A stretch of DNA of 64,000 nt, taken from NCBI GenBank assembly GCA_965263105.1, contig CBDHGL010000003.1, forward strand, positions 1,302,001-1,366,000, in the 5' to 3' direction. The translations under genes were made by a program, and so were the position numbers. The stretch's first letter is position 1. Each line of letters starts with the position of its first letter. This DNA is from JBCCTX01 sp965263105 (GTDB taxonomy: Bacteria; Bacteroidota; Bacteroidia; J057). Below the pieces are notes generated by a model. The model ran no database searches. It saw nothing but the letters and a program-made list of their open reading frames with translations, and was not told the origin of the DNA. Positions 37,001 to 44,768 of this stretch are shown here, in pieces.

Positions 37001-37636
37001 CCAAATGACGGCCAGCCCCTTCAAATTAACGGAAGTACCTACGAGAAGGGATTAGGGGTGCATGCAGAATCAGAGATAATATTCTCCTTAAATGGATCCT
37101 ATGATATTTTTATTAGTGATATCGGTATAGATGATGAGGCTTGTAGTAATGCCAGTGTGCAGTTTGAAGTATTTATAGATGGGGTGGCTCAATATACAAG
37201 TCCCTTGATGAAGAGGAACGATCGTGCTAGGCACATTGAAATTCCCCTAACTGGTGCTCAGGAACTCAAGTTAGTTGTCAATAATGGAAGCCCTGCACTA
37301 GCCGAAGATTCCCAATCCTGTGACCATGCTAATTGGGCAGATGCCCGACTCATTGGGTGCTCAGAAGAGCAAACAGTAGGAATCCATAATTCCTTGGGAG
37401 GCAATATAGAAATCTTTCCCAATCCAACTTCCGATTTTATCCATATCAACTGGGATCAATCTAAAGTTTTTGGCGTATTACAAGTTGAATGTTTTTCCTT
37501 AGAAGGGAAAAAGCTTTTGAATACCTATATAACTTCTCCATCGGATATAAAAATCGGAGATTTTCCATCAGGAATGTATATCGTAAAACTCTCTCAAGGG
37601 AGTAATAGTTTCCTGGAAAAAGTTTGGGTTTGGTAA
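34064..37636 (+). CDS. T9SS-secreted PQQ-dehydrogenase-like/diheme/ricin/NPCBM protein D
   Basis: This is a 1190-residue multidomain secreted protein with a signal peptide ending near LIGQ (about 29). About 45-470 is a soluble PQQ-dependent glucose/sorbosone dehydrogenase propeller (GGDGGVLGGVLHPDFG, GTRSPHRMTYD, GGYVYRED). About 485-800 matches the SO2930/HNE_0200-type cytochrome domain, with heme motifs CASCH (626-630) and CAYCH (705-709). About 810-960 resembles a ricin-type beta-trefoil (two YYxxxxx-type Trp repeats, YVIRNVYNGLYLG). Next is an NPCBM domain (about 965-1105, NGWGPVELDQSNG), then a type A T9SS CTD (FPNPTSDFIHINW). It may oxidise a sugar and pass electrons to its hemes at the cell surface. 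It sits 48 bp after C1 and appears only with cassette 3. Confidence 0.83.
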   Translation: MINNLYQIGRISFPCFVFLVIWSNDLIGQDPGISQVSPVEPFINGTFPAFPPGLGSGQDEVVYKIENAFPNLTFTDPVKLLEMPGNKFMVIGKSGHVWVFDNLRNVSSKVQVLNIKSQVEIGGDGGVLGGVLHPDFGQEGSTHKGHFYLWYRYTPQKGIEEGYAYLRLSRFTYDPSKNVVDQNSEFVLIQQFDRHDWHNGGDMFFGPNGLLYLSIGDEGGGNDEFNVTQQIDKWLFSGILRIDVDERGGNFSHPIRRQPRNQAQPPQGWPSSFTQGYFIPNDNPWLDESGGVLEEFFALGTRSPHRMTYDEETGDIWVGDVGQRTQEEISIVGKGDNLQWPYREGAISGPKAKPNNLIGKDKAPIYSYGRQEGASVIGGYVYREDKFPELKGKFIFGDHETQNISLLSPNIDKTRATIEFLLRLPTEGESPKDGLSSFALDKQGNIYMLDLFGTDMDGGKIRKLVREGGENWNAPEKLSELGVFSNLDPLIPADFLIPYELNVPFWSDGAHKRRWIILPNKGNFNDPQNRVIFNSKENWTFPVGTVLIKHFDLPLDYRNPSLTQKLETRFFIYTQDENSYGVTYKWNEEGTEAFLLRDGETETYAIVAEDGSSENLEWLYPSMEQCASCHNENAGWVLGVRTQQLNKVMQYPASNREADQLFTWDFLGIFDAPLKNRNHLIHVDPLTLEGTSEEFRVRSYLDANCAYCHRPGGVSGVFDARISTPLYQTKMINAEVVSNNSPEGARILIPGEVENSHILHRSISLESDAMPPIGRSKIDEPFISLMQEWISNLDPKLPSNISESWYVIESVDDEEVISLQDNSKEEEAIFETRPYDRQGSQIWFLQNMGNRKFTLIAMHSNKAMAYSAMKSQEGESIVQETFRESQDQYWYFFAVGNQEYVIRNVYNGLYLGKETTSSLSLWKSSISEAQRWKLQIASDDLLESCTNSEITFLSDLDWAGTPENGWGPVELDQSNGETEPNDGQPLQINGSTYEKGLGVHAESEIIFSLNGSYDIFISDIGIDDEACSNASVQFEVFIDGVAQYTSPLMKRNDRARHIEIPLTGAQELKLVVNNGSPALAEDSQSCDHANWADARLIGCSEEQTVGIHNSLGGNIEIFPNPTSDFIHINWDQSKVFGVLQVECFSLEGKKLLNTYITSPSDIKIGDFPSGMYIVKLSQGSNSFLEKVWVW

Positions 37637-37727
37637 GGAAAGAAGGAAGAATTTAATTAATTTCACTTCATTAGACTGTTCCAGGGATTGTATTTATAGC
37701 GCTCTATTTTTTAAACTGACCAAATTA

Positions 37728-38879
37728 ATGTTTAAGGAGAAATATTCATCTACCTTCATTTTTCTTGTAGTAGCCCTTACCTATTTTTTATTAGGATTCT
37801 TGACAGTCTCAGGTCAAGACCTCATTCACACCCTTGAGGGAAAAATTATTCCTGGACATATCCTTAGCATTGATAAGAAAATAGCCTACAACTTGAATGG
37901 GCAGAAGGGAGGTCCTACCATATTTATCAAAACAAAGGAAGTGGCCTTCATTTTATATGAGAATGGTGATTTGGATCTTGTGGAAAAAAATTCTACAAGG
38001 CATATTGCGTTTGGGCATCCTTCACATGATATGATTCTGACGACGAGTGGAAGCTTTCATCCCATGGATTCTGTTCGGATGGTGGGAAATAACCTAAAAG
38101 GAATTTCCCTGGCGGACCCTTCTCATCCCAGGGTTAATATTGGACTTCCAAATGTCCTAGCTAACTGGAATCGGGATAGAGAGCTAGTCCTCTTTTCCTC
38201 GCCTATCAATGTCCTGAATGCCATGCTTAAGGCTCCTCCTGCTGGACTGGTATATCCTTTCGTCCCGCCTGCTCAGGACCAAGAGAAAAAAGAGGAATCC
38301 CCTTTCCCTGAGTTAGATTCACTTAGTGATGAGGAAGCCCAAGAGGATAGCCCAAGAGTAGAAATGCCTATTCCGATGGATATGGAAAAGTATCGGGAAT
38401 TAGCTACCTTCAAAGTGAAGCGCCTCCAACATTACATTAAGGTAATTTCAGACAAAAGTACCCCAAGCCCGGTTGCTGCAGATGCGGTCGAAGAAGCTTT
38501 GGTTTTATTTGTAAGCGATACCTGTAGTGTGCAGATTAGTAGCATTAATAAGCCCGATAGTGAGCCTCGTGAAGAATCTATCCGTAGATACTTTAAGAAC
38601 CTTAAATCCCTACTATACGAAAAAGTCGAAATTGAGTGGGTAGACCTGTATTTTATCAGTGATCTGAAAATGGATCCGCAAGGAAATTACGTTGGGACTG
38701 TTTCCTTTGTCCAGATATTTACAGGTTATGTGGATGGCAAACCTGTATACAAAGATAAAACTACCAAGAGCGTGAACATCATTTTGAAGAAATATGAAAA
38801 GTATGCCAATGGAGAGGGAGAAGATCTGTGGGATGTTCTCCTTTCAGATATTATGGTGGAACTGACCGAAAGAGTTTAG
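37728..38879 (+). CDS. A-type exported protein, copy 4 (paired with Ig/TM-type B protein)
   Basis: This 383-residue protein has a signal peptide ending near LTVSGQ (about 29). The N-domain begins QDLIHTLEGKIIPGHI with IDKKIAY and KTKEVAFILYENG. The C-domain runs from MEKYRELATFKVKRLQHYI through YEKVEIEWVDLYFISDL to WDVLLSDIMVELT. It is closest to copy 3. The linker (about 180-225) is Pro/Glu/Asp-rich. The gap to the B gene is 34 bp, so co-transcription is likely. No promoter consensus could be fixed in the 91 bp before it. The function is unknown; the pairing with B and C matches cassette 3. Confidence 0.75.
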   Translation: MFKEKYSSTFIFLVVALTYFLLGFLTVSGQDLIHTLEGKIIPGHILSIDKKIAYNLNGQKGGPTIFIKTKEVAFILYENGDLDLVEKNSTRHIAFGHPSHDMILTTSGSFHPMDSVRMVGNNLKGISLADPSHPRVNIGLPNVLANWNRDRELVLFSSPINVLNAMLKAPPAGLVYPFVPPAQDQEKKEESPFPELDSLSDEEAQEDSPRVEMPIPMDMEKYRELATFKVKRLQHYIKVISDKSTPSPVAADAVEEALVLFVSDTCSVQISSINKPDSEPREESIRRYFKNLKSLLYEKVEIEWVDLYFISDLKMDPQGNYVGTVSFVQIFTGYVDGKPVYKDKTTKSVNIILKKYEKYANGEGEDLWDVLLSDIMVELTERV

Positions 38880-38913
38880 GAAGCCTTATCCTTTTTCCTC
38901 CAAATTTTTGCTT

Positions 38914-40128
38914 ATGAGAAAGCTGTACACAATTTCCTTATTTTGTCTCCTTATCATCTTCCCCGTATGTGAGAGTCAATGCCAGGAGCTTAGCTATGAG
39001 GATAAATATGGACTCATAGTTACTTCCAAAAATTTGATTAGCACTTATGAAGGGTTGCTAAATGAGCTTGCGGATGAAACGATATCAGACATGCAAGCCA
39101 ATTTTAGGATCCGGCAAAGCTATTCACCTGGGCGGGAACAAATTTTTTATGAAGAGGAGGTAGTTATCGAAAGTGATCTAGATCCACAAGTCCTCGCCCA
39201 GAAAACCACCCCAGAAAATATCTTTGTTTCCAATTACTTACAATATTTCAGGCTCTTCTATGAGAAAAGTACCTCTTCCAGTGTCGAATTCACGGCTATT
39301 GAACCCATAACCGATATTGAAGAAGGGGATTATCTCTATCTCAGGATTTATTTTGAAAGTGAGTTCAAAAATGGGCATAAAGACATCAAGGAGCCTTACC
39401 CAAAGACTCAACGGGTAGCTGAAATAAAGATTGAACGAGTTGACAACCAATGGGTACCCCTGATTAACGGCATCTCTTTCTTCAAAGAAGCTGAGACAAC
39501 TTCTATTCCCCAGGTTGATGATACTTCACAACCCAATATTTCCCTAAATCCAACTGAGAATCCCGAAGAAATAGCCAGACAAAAACCCAATGAAGAAGTC
39601 GATTCTCTTACGCCGAAAGAAGGGATAGATGATGAGCCTAAGCAAGAACCCAGCCCTGATGAGGTTACTGTGCTTCCTAATGCAAACGCTTTTAAGTTTA
39701 ATTCCCCATCAACTCCTAGGGTACTCAAGTATGGGGAGACTATGAATGTAAGCTGGCAAAAACAGGATGGATCTACAAGTCCTGTTGACCTACGCCTCGT
39801 CCGAAAGGGAGAAGCTCCCCAATCCTTGGTGAATGATATGAGTAGGTCTACTTTTTCCTGGTCTCCTCAAAAGGGTCAAGTAAAAAGTGGCACTTACCAG
39901 TTTGAAGTAGTGAGTAAAGATGATCCCATGGCTACAGGGAGAAGCATCGAATTTAAGGTGAAGTCAAAGTTCCCTACGCTGTTGGCAGCTATTGGATCTA
40001 TTGGGGTAGCTGTTGCGGTTTATTTTATTACACGAGATCCTGGGCCAGACCCCCCCATAACTCTTCCTCCAGGGGGTCCTATGGCCCTACCCGATGCTCC
40101 CATTCCATCACCCGATGACCTTAACTAG
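38914..40128 (+). CDS. Short B-type protein: B domain, Ig-like domain, C-terminal membrane helix (copy 4)
   Basis: From the ATG at 38914 this gives 404 residues; a TTG 6 bp upstream is in frame but less likely. A signal peptide ends near SQCQ. The B domain (about 25-190) contains FRIRQSYSPGREQIFY and PKTQRVAEIK, then an acidic linker, an Ig-like domain (FNSPSTPRVLKYGETMNVSW, SGTYQFEV), one membrane helix (about 353-373, FPTLLAAIGSIGVAVAVYFIT) and a Pro-rich tail with LPDAPIPSPDD. It is a full-length paralogue of the 27826 protein. The stop is 8 bp from the C2 gene, so the three genes of cassette 4 form an operon. Confidence 0.72.
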   Translation: MRKLYTISLFCLLIIFPVCESQCQELSYEDKYGLIVTSKNLISTYEGLLNELADETISDMQANFRIRQSYSPGREQIFYEEEVVIESDLDPQVLAQKTTPENIFVSNYLQYFRLFYEKSTSSSVEFTAIEPITDIEEGDYLYLRIYFESEFKNGHKDIKEPYPKTQRVAEIKIERVDNQWVPLINGISFFKEAETTSIPQVDDTSQPNISLNPTENPEEIARQKPNEEVDSLTPKEGIDDEPKQEPSPDEVTVLPNANAFKFNSPSTPRVLKYGETMNVSWQKQDGSTSPVDLRLVRKGEAPQSLVNDMSRSTFSWSPQKGQVKSGTYQFEVVSKDDPMATGRSIEFKVKSKFPTLLAAIGSIGVAVAVYFITRDPGPDPPITLPPGGPMALPDAPIPSPDDLN

Positions 40129-40136
40129 CTACACAC

Positions 40137-43100
40137 ATGAAACGAATCCATCTCATACTATTTTCCCTGTTGCCTGTTAGCCTCATAGCCCAAAAGACCT
40201 ATGTCATAGGTGATTTTGATTTGCCTTATTTCGAAGAATTAAGGGGAATTAAGACAGATACCTGGACCCCCAATAATACCTATATCCTCCATGGAACCGT
40301 ATTTGTCAATCCCGATGAAGTCCTTACCATTGAGCCAGGAACAGTTATCAAGGGGAGATATCGGCCTGAAGCAGATTCGGTTTCCCAACTAGTTATCAGT
40401 AAGGGGGCAAAGATTATGGCAGATGGTACCCCAGCAGAGCCTATTATTTTCTCTTCTGAAGGAGACTTCTCAGATAGCTATTTATCGAATTGCCAATCCC
40501 CGTTGGTTGATTATATCTCGGATCGGGAGGATCGCTTTTTACCAGGTAGTCATAATGGGTGGGGACCCATCGAATTGAATCAATCTAATGGTGAACGAGG
40601 GGAGGAGGATGGGAATAAGATTAGTATGAACGGAATCTATTACCCCAAAGGAATAGGAATGCACTCTAGCGATCCGAATCACGAGAATATCCAAGACCGA
40701 GATACCCTACCTCAATCCATTTTGAGATTCGATCTAAACGGAGAATATACCGTATTTAAAAGTGATGTGGGACCTCAGGACAATAAATTGAAAGAAAGAG
40801 ATGGGGAAGGGCCAATTTCTAAACTCTCCATACAGTTTATAGTACTTGTAGACGGAGAGGAAAGGTATAGATCAGATGTGATGACACCAGGTTCAAGGGT
40901 GGAATATGTAGAAGTCGATGTAAGACGCGCCAATACCCTTGAATTGGTATTAGATAATGGGGGAAGTGGGGTGGACGGTAATTTTAAACGTTCCGACCAT
41001 GGCAACTGGGGAAATGCCCGATTGGAAAGGTGTGCCGGACCAGGGACTTCTCTGCCACAGAACATAGATCCCTCTCCTTCAGATCGCAGTTTATGGGGAG
41101 GATTAGTCATTTTAGGAGATGCTCCTGTCAATGCAAGTGCCTCCATAGACCTGGGCTCAAAAGCCTATGGAAGGGATGAATATGGGGGAAATGATAGGGA
41201 TGATGATTCTGGAATCCTGAATTATGTATCCATTCGACACGGAGGTGGGGTCCAGGATCGCAAAGTAAATGGGCTGACCTTGGCAGGGGTCGGGTCTGAA
41301 ACAGATATTGATTTTGTAGAAGTATTCTCTTGCTATGACGACGGGATCGAGATTTGTGGAGGAACGGTGAATGCAAAGCATATGGCCATGGCCTTTAACG
41401 GTGCAGACGGATTTGATATGGATTTGGGATATGAAGGAAGGGGGCAGTATTGGTTTTCCATCCAGAACAACCAAGTTATTCAGATCCAAAATGGCCAATT
41501 TGATGGGGCTGCCCACAACGGAAGGAATAATTTTACTTCTCCCACACTTCCCCGGATATACAACTCCACCTTTATTGGGACCAATGAAGCCCCTCAGAAT
41601 AATGACCGAAACTATGCGCTCCTTTTTGGGAATGTGGCGGCAGGTATGTATAAGAACAATATCTTTGTAGAATTTAACCAGGGGGTAAAAATTCAACAAA
41701 GGACTGGGGGGAATAACGATAGCTATGACCTCTTTCTAAATGGAGACCTCACGTTAGAGAATAATATTTTTTGGGATATCAGGGCTGGGAGCGAAGGCAG
41801 CCAAATTTTTCGCTTAAATAATCAAACTGCCCTTACAGAGGCCCAAAATTTTGCGGCCAGTTTTGAAGGGAGGGATAATATCTACAACAGTCCGGAGTTT
41901 AATGCCCTGAATAGCAGAAGCCGGATCGCCGGGGCAAGATCTCTTGATCCTCGTCCTAGATTGGATCTACAAGGGTTTGCAGACCAGGATCTAGCTACTC
42001 CTCCTAATGATCAATTCTTTGATTCTCCTGATTTCAAAGGTGCTTTTGGGCCTACCTTGTGGATTGAAAATTGGACGGCCTTAGATGCATATGGCTACTT
42101 GGGAACTACAACCGCTGGTCATGACGCCCCCTTATTGCCAGACCTGGAAATAACCAATGTGGAAGGACTTGAGCAGAGGATTGATCCTGGTTCAGATATG
42201 ACGGTAAACGTAACCATTTCAAACACTGGGCAGTTTGATGCTAACGCTGTTCAAACTCAAATCAGACTGGCCAGTGGAGATATTAGCCCTATCAATCTTA
42301 CCTCCATCGCTCAAATCCCCAAAGGGCAATCGGCCTCTTTGGAAATCACAATTCCTCTTGCAGCCTTGCCTGAAGGCAATCAGGAGTTGATTTTTGAGGT
42401 TGATCCTGGAAAGGATATTCGAGAGGAGGATGAAGGTAATAATATCTTTAGACATACCTTTGTTATAGGAAATGAGGTGATCCCCGCTCCAGATTTAGCC
42501 TTGTCAAAACTAAAAGCTTCTCCTTCCATCATCTGTTTGGATGAACCCTTTACCGTGGAGTTTTTCGTAAAAAATATCGGAGATGCAGTGGCTGGAAATA
42601 TTGGCTTAACCCTTACTTTAGATGGAGAAACCCTGGACCCAGAACCGGCCTCTTTAGTGGGAAGCCTGGGAATTGGAGATAGTGCTGAATATCAGTTAAA
42701 TGTTAACTTTCTCGAAGGGACTACTATTGGAGTCAAATCCCTGGAATTAACCCTGATCCTGGCAGATGATAAGAGTACCGTAAATAATAAGGATGACATT
42801 CCCATTACGGCACAAGAATGCATAGATCCGGGGCCAGACATAAAAATTTTGGGATTACGTGCTGCTCCAGCCATGCCAGAAGTTGGGACTACAGTCAACC
42901 TGAATTTTGATATCGCAAATATAGGTGAGCAAACAGCGGATTTGATCACTTTTACGGCTGATATGGAAGGAACTGAGCTGACCATAGATCCTTCTTCTTA
43001 TCCCAGTGGTATTCCCGCAGGCGACACAGTTTCTATTGAAATAGTGGCAGAGCTTCCCGAGGCTGTATTGGGGGAAAAAACTGTTACCCTTACTCTTACG

Positions 43101-44768
43101 CTGGAAGGCGAAGAGAACACTGGTAATAACGCAGATTTTGAAGTCATCACGATAATTGAAAGACTAGGTTTCTCCATATCTCCATCGTTTCTTGCTAGCC
43201 ACACGCATGGGGTGGGGGGAAATACCGAGCAAACTATTACCGTATCTGATCCTTTGGAGGTGAGTACGGTTGAATTTTTTCATCGGCCGATCTCAGCTCC
43301 TGATGCAGAATTTAGTTCTGATCTTTCCGTTATACAGGATGGCAGTTCTTATAAGGTATCTATTGAGGATGCACAGACAGGTCCAATTGGGGTGAATTAT
43401 TATTTCAGGGTTACAACCAACTCTGGAGAAGTGTATGATAGTGAAGCTGGATATACCTATTTGCGTTACAATAGTCCCGGTCTCTCGGTTATTACTACGC
43501 AAGCAGATACGATGGAAAAGGGCTATAAAATCATTTCAGTCCCGCTTGAGCTTGATCAAAATAGTTTTAATACAGTTTTTCGTAACTCGCTAGGTGATAA
43601 TTCTGGTAAAACCCAGTGGCGTTTTATGCACTTTGATGGAAGTACGAGCAGGGACTATACAGGTGCCATAGAACCAGGTAAAGGATACTGGATTCTTACT
43701 CGGAATCCTGTAAGCTTGCAAACAGGTTCTGGAGTTACGGTGAATAACAATGAGTTGAATCCTTTTACCATTGATCTAACAGGGGTCAATACACAGATTG
43801 GGAATCCATACAACTTTACCATTCTTTGGAGTGATATCGTCGAAGCGAATAACCTCCCTTCAGGGGTTGACTTGAAGACCTGGGATGGAGGATGGATTCG
43901 AGAGAGTCAGTTAGACGCTTTTGAAGGAGCCTTTGTTCAAAATACTGCAGGCATATCCAGCCTGACAATTCCCGTAAAACGCAACCCCAATGTAAATCGG
44001 CTGGCAGCAAAACCTACTTATCCTCCTTTGGACTCAACCGCCTGGTTTGTTCCTATCAACCTTAAGTCAGGTGGCCTAATTCATGAGGTTTCTGGTATAG
44101 GCATGCACCCGGAAGCCAATGAAAACTTGGATGTACGTGATATGATGGGCCTTCCCAGGTTCAACCAGTTTCTCGATATGAACTTTCCTGTGGAAAGTAA
44201 TTCGTCTACGGTTATCAATGAAAACTATGTGGATACCCGTTCAAGCTACAGTTGGGAAATGGAGGTAATATCAAATTTAGGGAAACCCATTACCATTAAT
44301 TGGGATCCCAGTCAATTCGGAGTAAATTCTCAGCAACTTTGGTTGGAAGAGCTTGAAACCGGGATTGTTATTGATATGCGCCAGGAAGATGCATATACCT
44401 TCCATTCGTCCTCTGAAACATCTCGATTTTTTATCCATTTTGGGGAGTTATCCTATGTAGCATCTCAGGCTCCCAGATTCTCAACAAGAATCCTTGAACC
44501 CTATCCGAATCCCTTTAAAGATAGGCTCCTCATTCCCCTTTATTTGCCTCCGATATCTACTCCTACCGAAGTTCATATGGAACTCTTTAATCACCTTGGG
44601 CAGAAAATATCAGAGACTCATTGGGGAAAGGATATGAGGAAATCATTTCAACTGCTCAAGTGGAATTTGGATAGATCTGCTTTTGCAGAAGGCCTATATT
44701 TTTACCGGATTGAGATTGAAGGTGAAGACTTTTCCACAGAGAAAAGCGGAAAACTTTATTGGAAGTAG
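40137..44768 (+). CDS. Giant T9SS-secreted protein C, copy 2 (beta-helix, NPCBM, CARDB-like repeats, type A CTD)
   Basis: This 1543-residue protein has a signal peptide MKRIHLILFSLLPVSLIAQ. It has the same layout as the 29021 protein: LTIEPGTVIKGR early beta-helix, inserted NPCBM (NGWGPIELNQSNG, KGIGMHSSD, DHGNWGNARL), resumed beta-helix (YVSIRHGGG, DDGIEICGGTVNA), three CARDB/Ig-like repeats (PDLEITNVEG, PDLALSKLKAS, PDIKILGLRAA), and a C-terminal part (QIGNPYNFTILW) closing in a type A T9SS domain (YPNPFKDRLLI, AEGLYFYRIEI). It is the last gene of cassette 4. Its final 13 bp overlap the 3' end of the convergent M23 gene. Likely exported and surface-bound. Confidence 0.85.
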   Translation: MKRIHLILFSLLPVSLIAQKTYVIGDFDLPYFEELRGIKTDTWTPNNTYILHGTVFVNPDEVLTIEPGTVIKGRYRPEADSVSQLVISKGAKIMADGTPAEPIIFSSEGDFSDSYLSNCQSPLVDYISDREDRFLPGSHNGWGPIELNQSNGERGEEDGNKISMNGIYYPKGIGMHSSDPNHENIQDRDTLPQSILRFDLNGEYTVFKSDVGPQDNKLKERDGEGPISKLSIQFIVLVDGEERYRSDVMTPGSRVEYVEVDVRRANTLELVLDNGGSGVDGNFKRSDHGNWGNARLERCAGPGTSLPQNIDPSPSDRSLWGGLVILGDAPVNASASIDLGSKAYGRDEYGGNDRDDDSGILNYVSIRHGGGVQDRKVNGLTLAGVGSETDIDFVEVFSCYDDGIEICGGTVNAKHMAMAFNGADGFDMDLGYEGRGQYWFSIQNNQVIQIQNGQFDGAAHNGRNNFTSPTLPRIYNSTFIGTNEAPQNNDRNYALLFGNVAAGMYKNNIFVEFNQGVKIQQRTGGNNDSYDLFLNGDLTLENNIFWDIRAGSEGSQIFRLNNQTALTEAQNFAASFEGRDNIYNSPEFNALNSRSRIAGARSLDPRPRLDLQGFADQDLATPPNDQFFDSPDFKGAFGPTLWIENWTALDAYGYLGTTTAGHDAPLLPDLEITNVEGLEQRIDPGSDMTVNVTISNTGQFDANAVQTQIRLASGDISPINLTSIAQIPKGQSASLEITIPLAALPEGNQELIFEVDPGKDIREEDEGNNIFRHTFVIGNEVIPAPDLALSKLKASPSIICLDEPFTVEFFVKNIGDAVAGNIGLTLTLDGETLDPEPASLVGSLGIGDSAEYQLNVNFLEGTTIGVKSLELTLILADDKSTVNNKDDIPITAQECIDPGPDIKILGLRAAPAMPEVGTTVNLNFDIANIGEQTADLITFTADMEGTELTIDPSSYPSGIPAGDTVSIEIVAELPEAVLGEKTVTLTLTLEGEENTGNNADFEVITIIERLGFSISPSFLASHTHGVGGNTEQTITVSDPLEVSTVEFFHRPISAPDAEFSSDLSVIQDGSSYKVSIEDAQTGPIGVNYYFRVTTNSGEVYDSEAGYTYLRYNSPGLSVITTQADTMEKGYKIISVPLELDQNSFNTVFRNSLGDNSGKTQWRFMHFDGSTSRDYTGAIEPGKGYWILTRNPVSLQTGSGVTVNNNELNPFTIDLTGVNTQIGNPYNFTILWSDIVEANNLPSGVDLKTWDGGWIRESQLDAFEGAFVQNTAGISSLTIPVKRNPNVNRLAAKPTYPPLDSTAWFVPINLKSGGLIHEVSGIGMHPEANENLDVRDMMGLPRFNQFLDMNFPVESNSSTVINENYVDTRSSYSWEMEVISNLGKPITINWDPSQFGVNSQQLWLEELETGIVIDMRQEDAYTFHSSSETSRFFIHFGELSYVASQAPRFSTRILEPYPNPFKDRLLIPLYLPPISTPTEVHMELFNHLGQKISETHWGKDMRKSFQLLKWNLDRSAFAEGLYFYRIEIEGEDFSTEKSGKLYWK

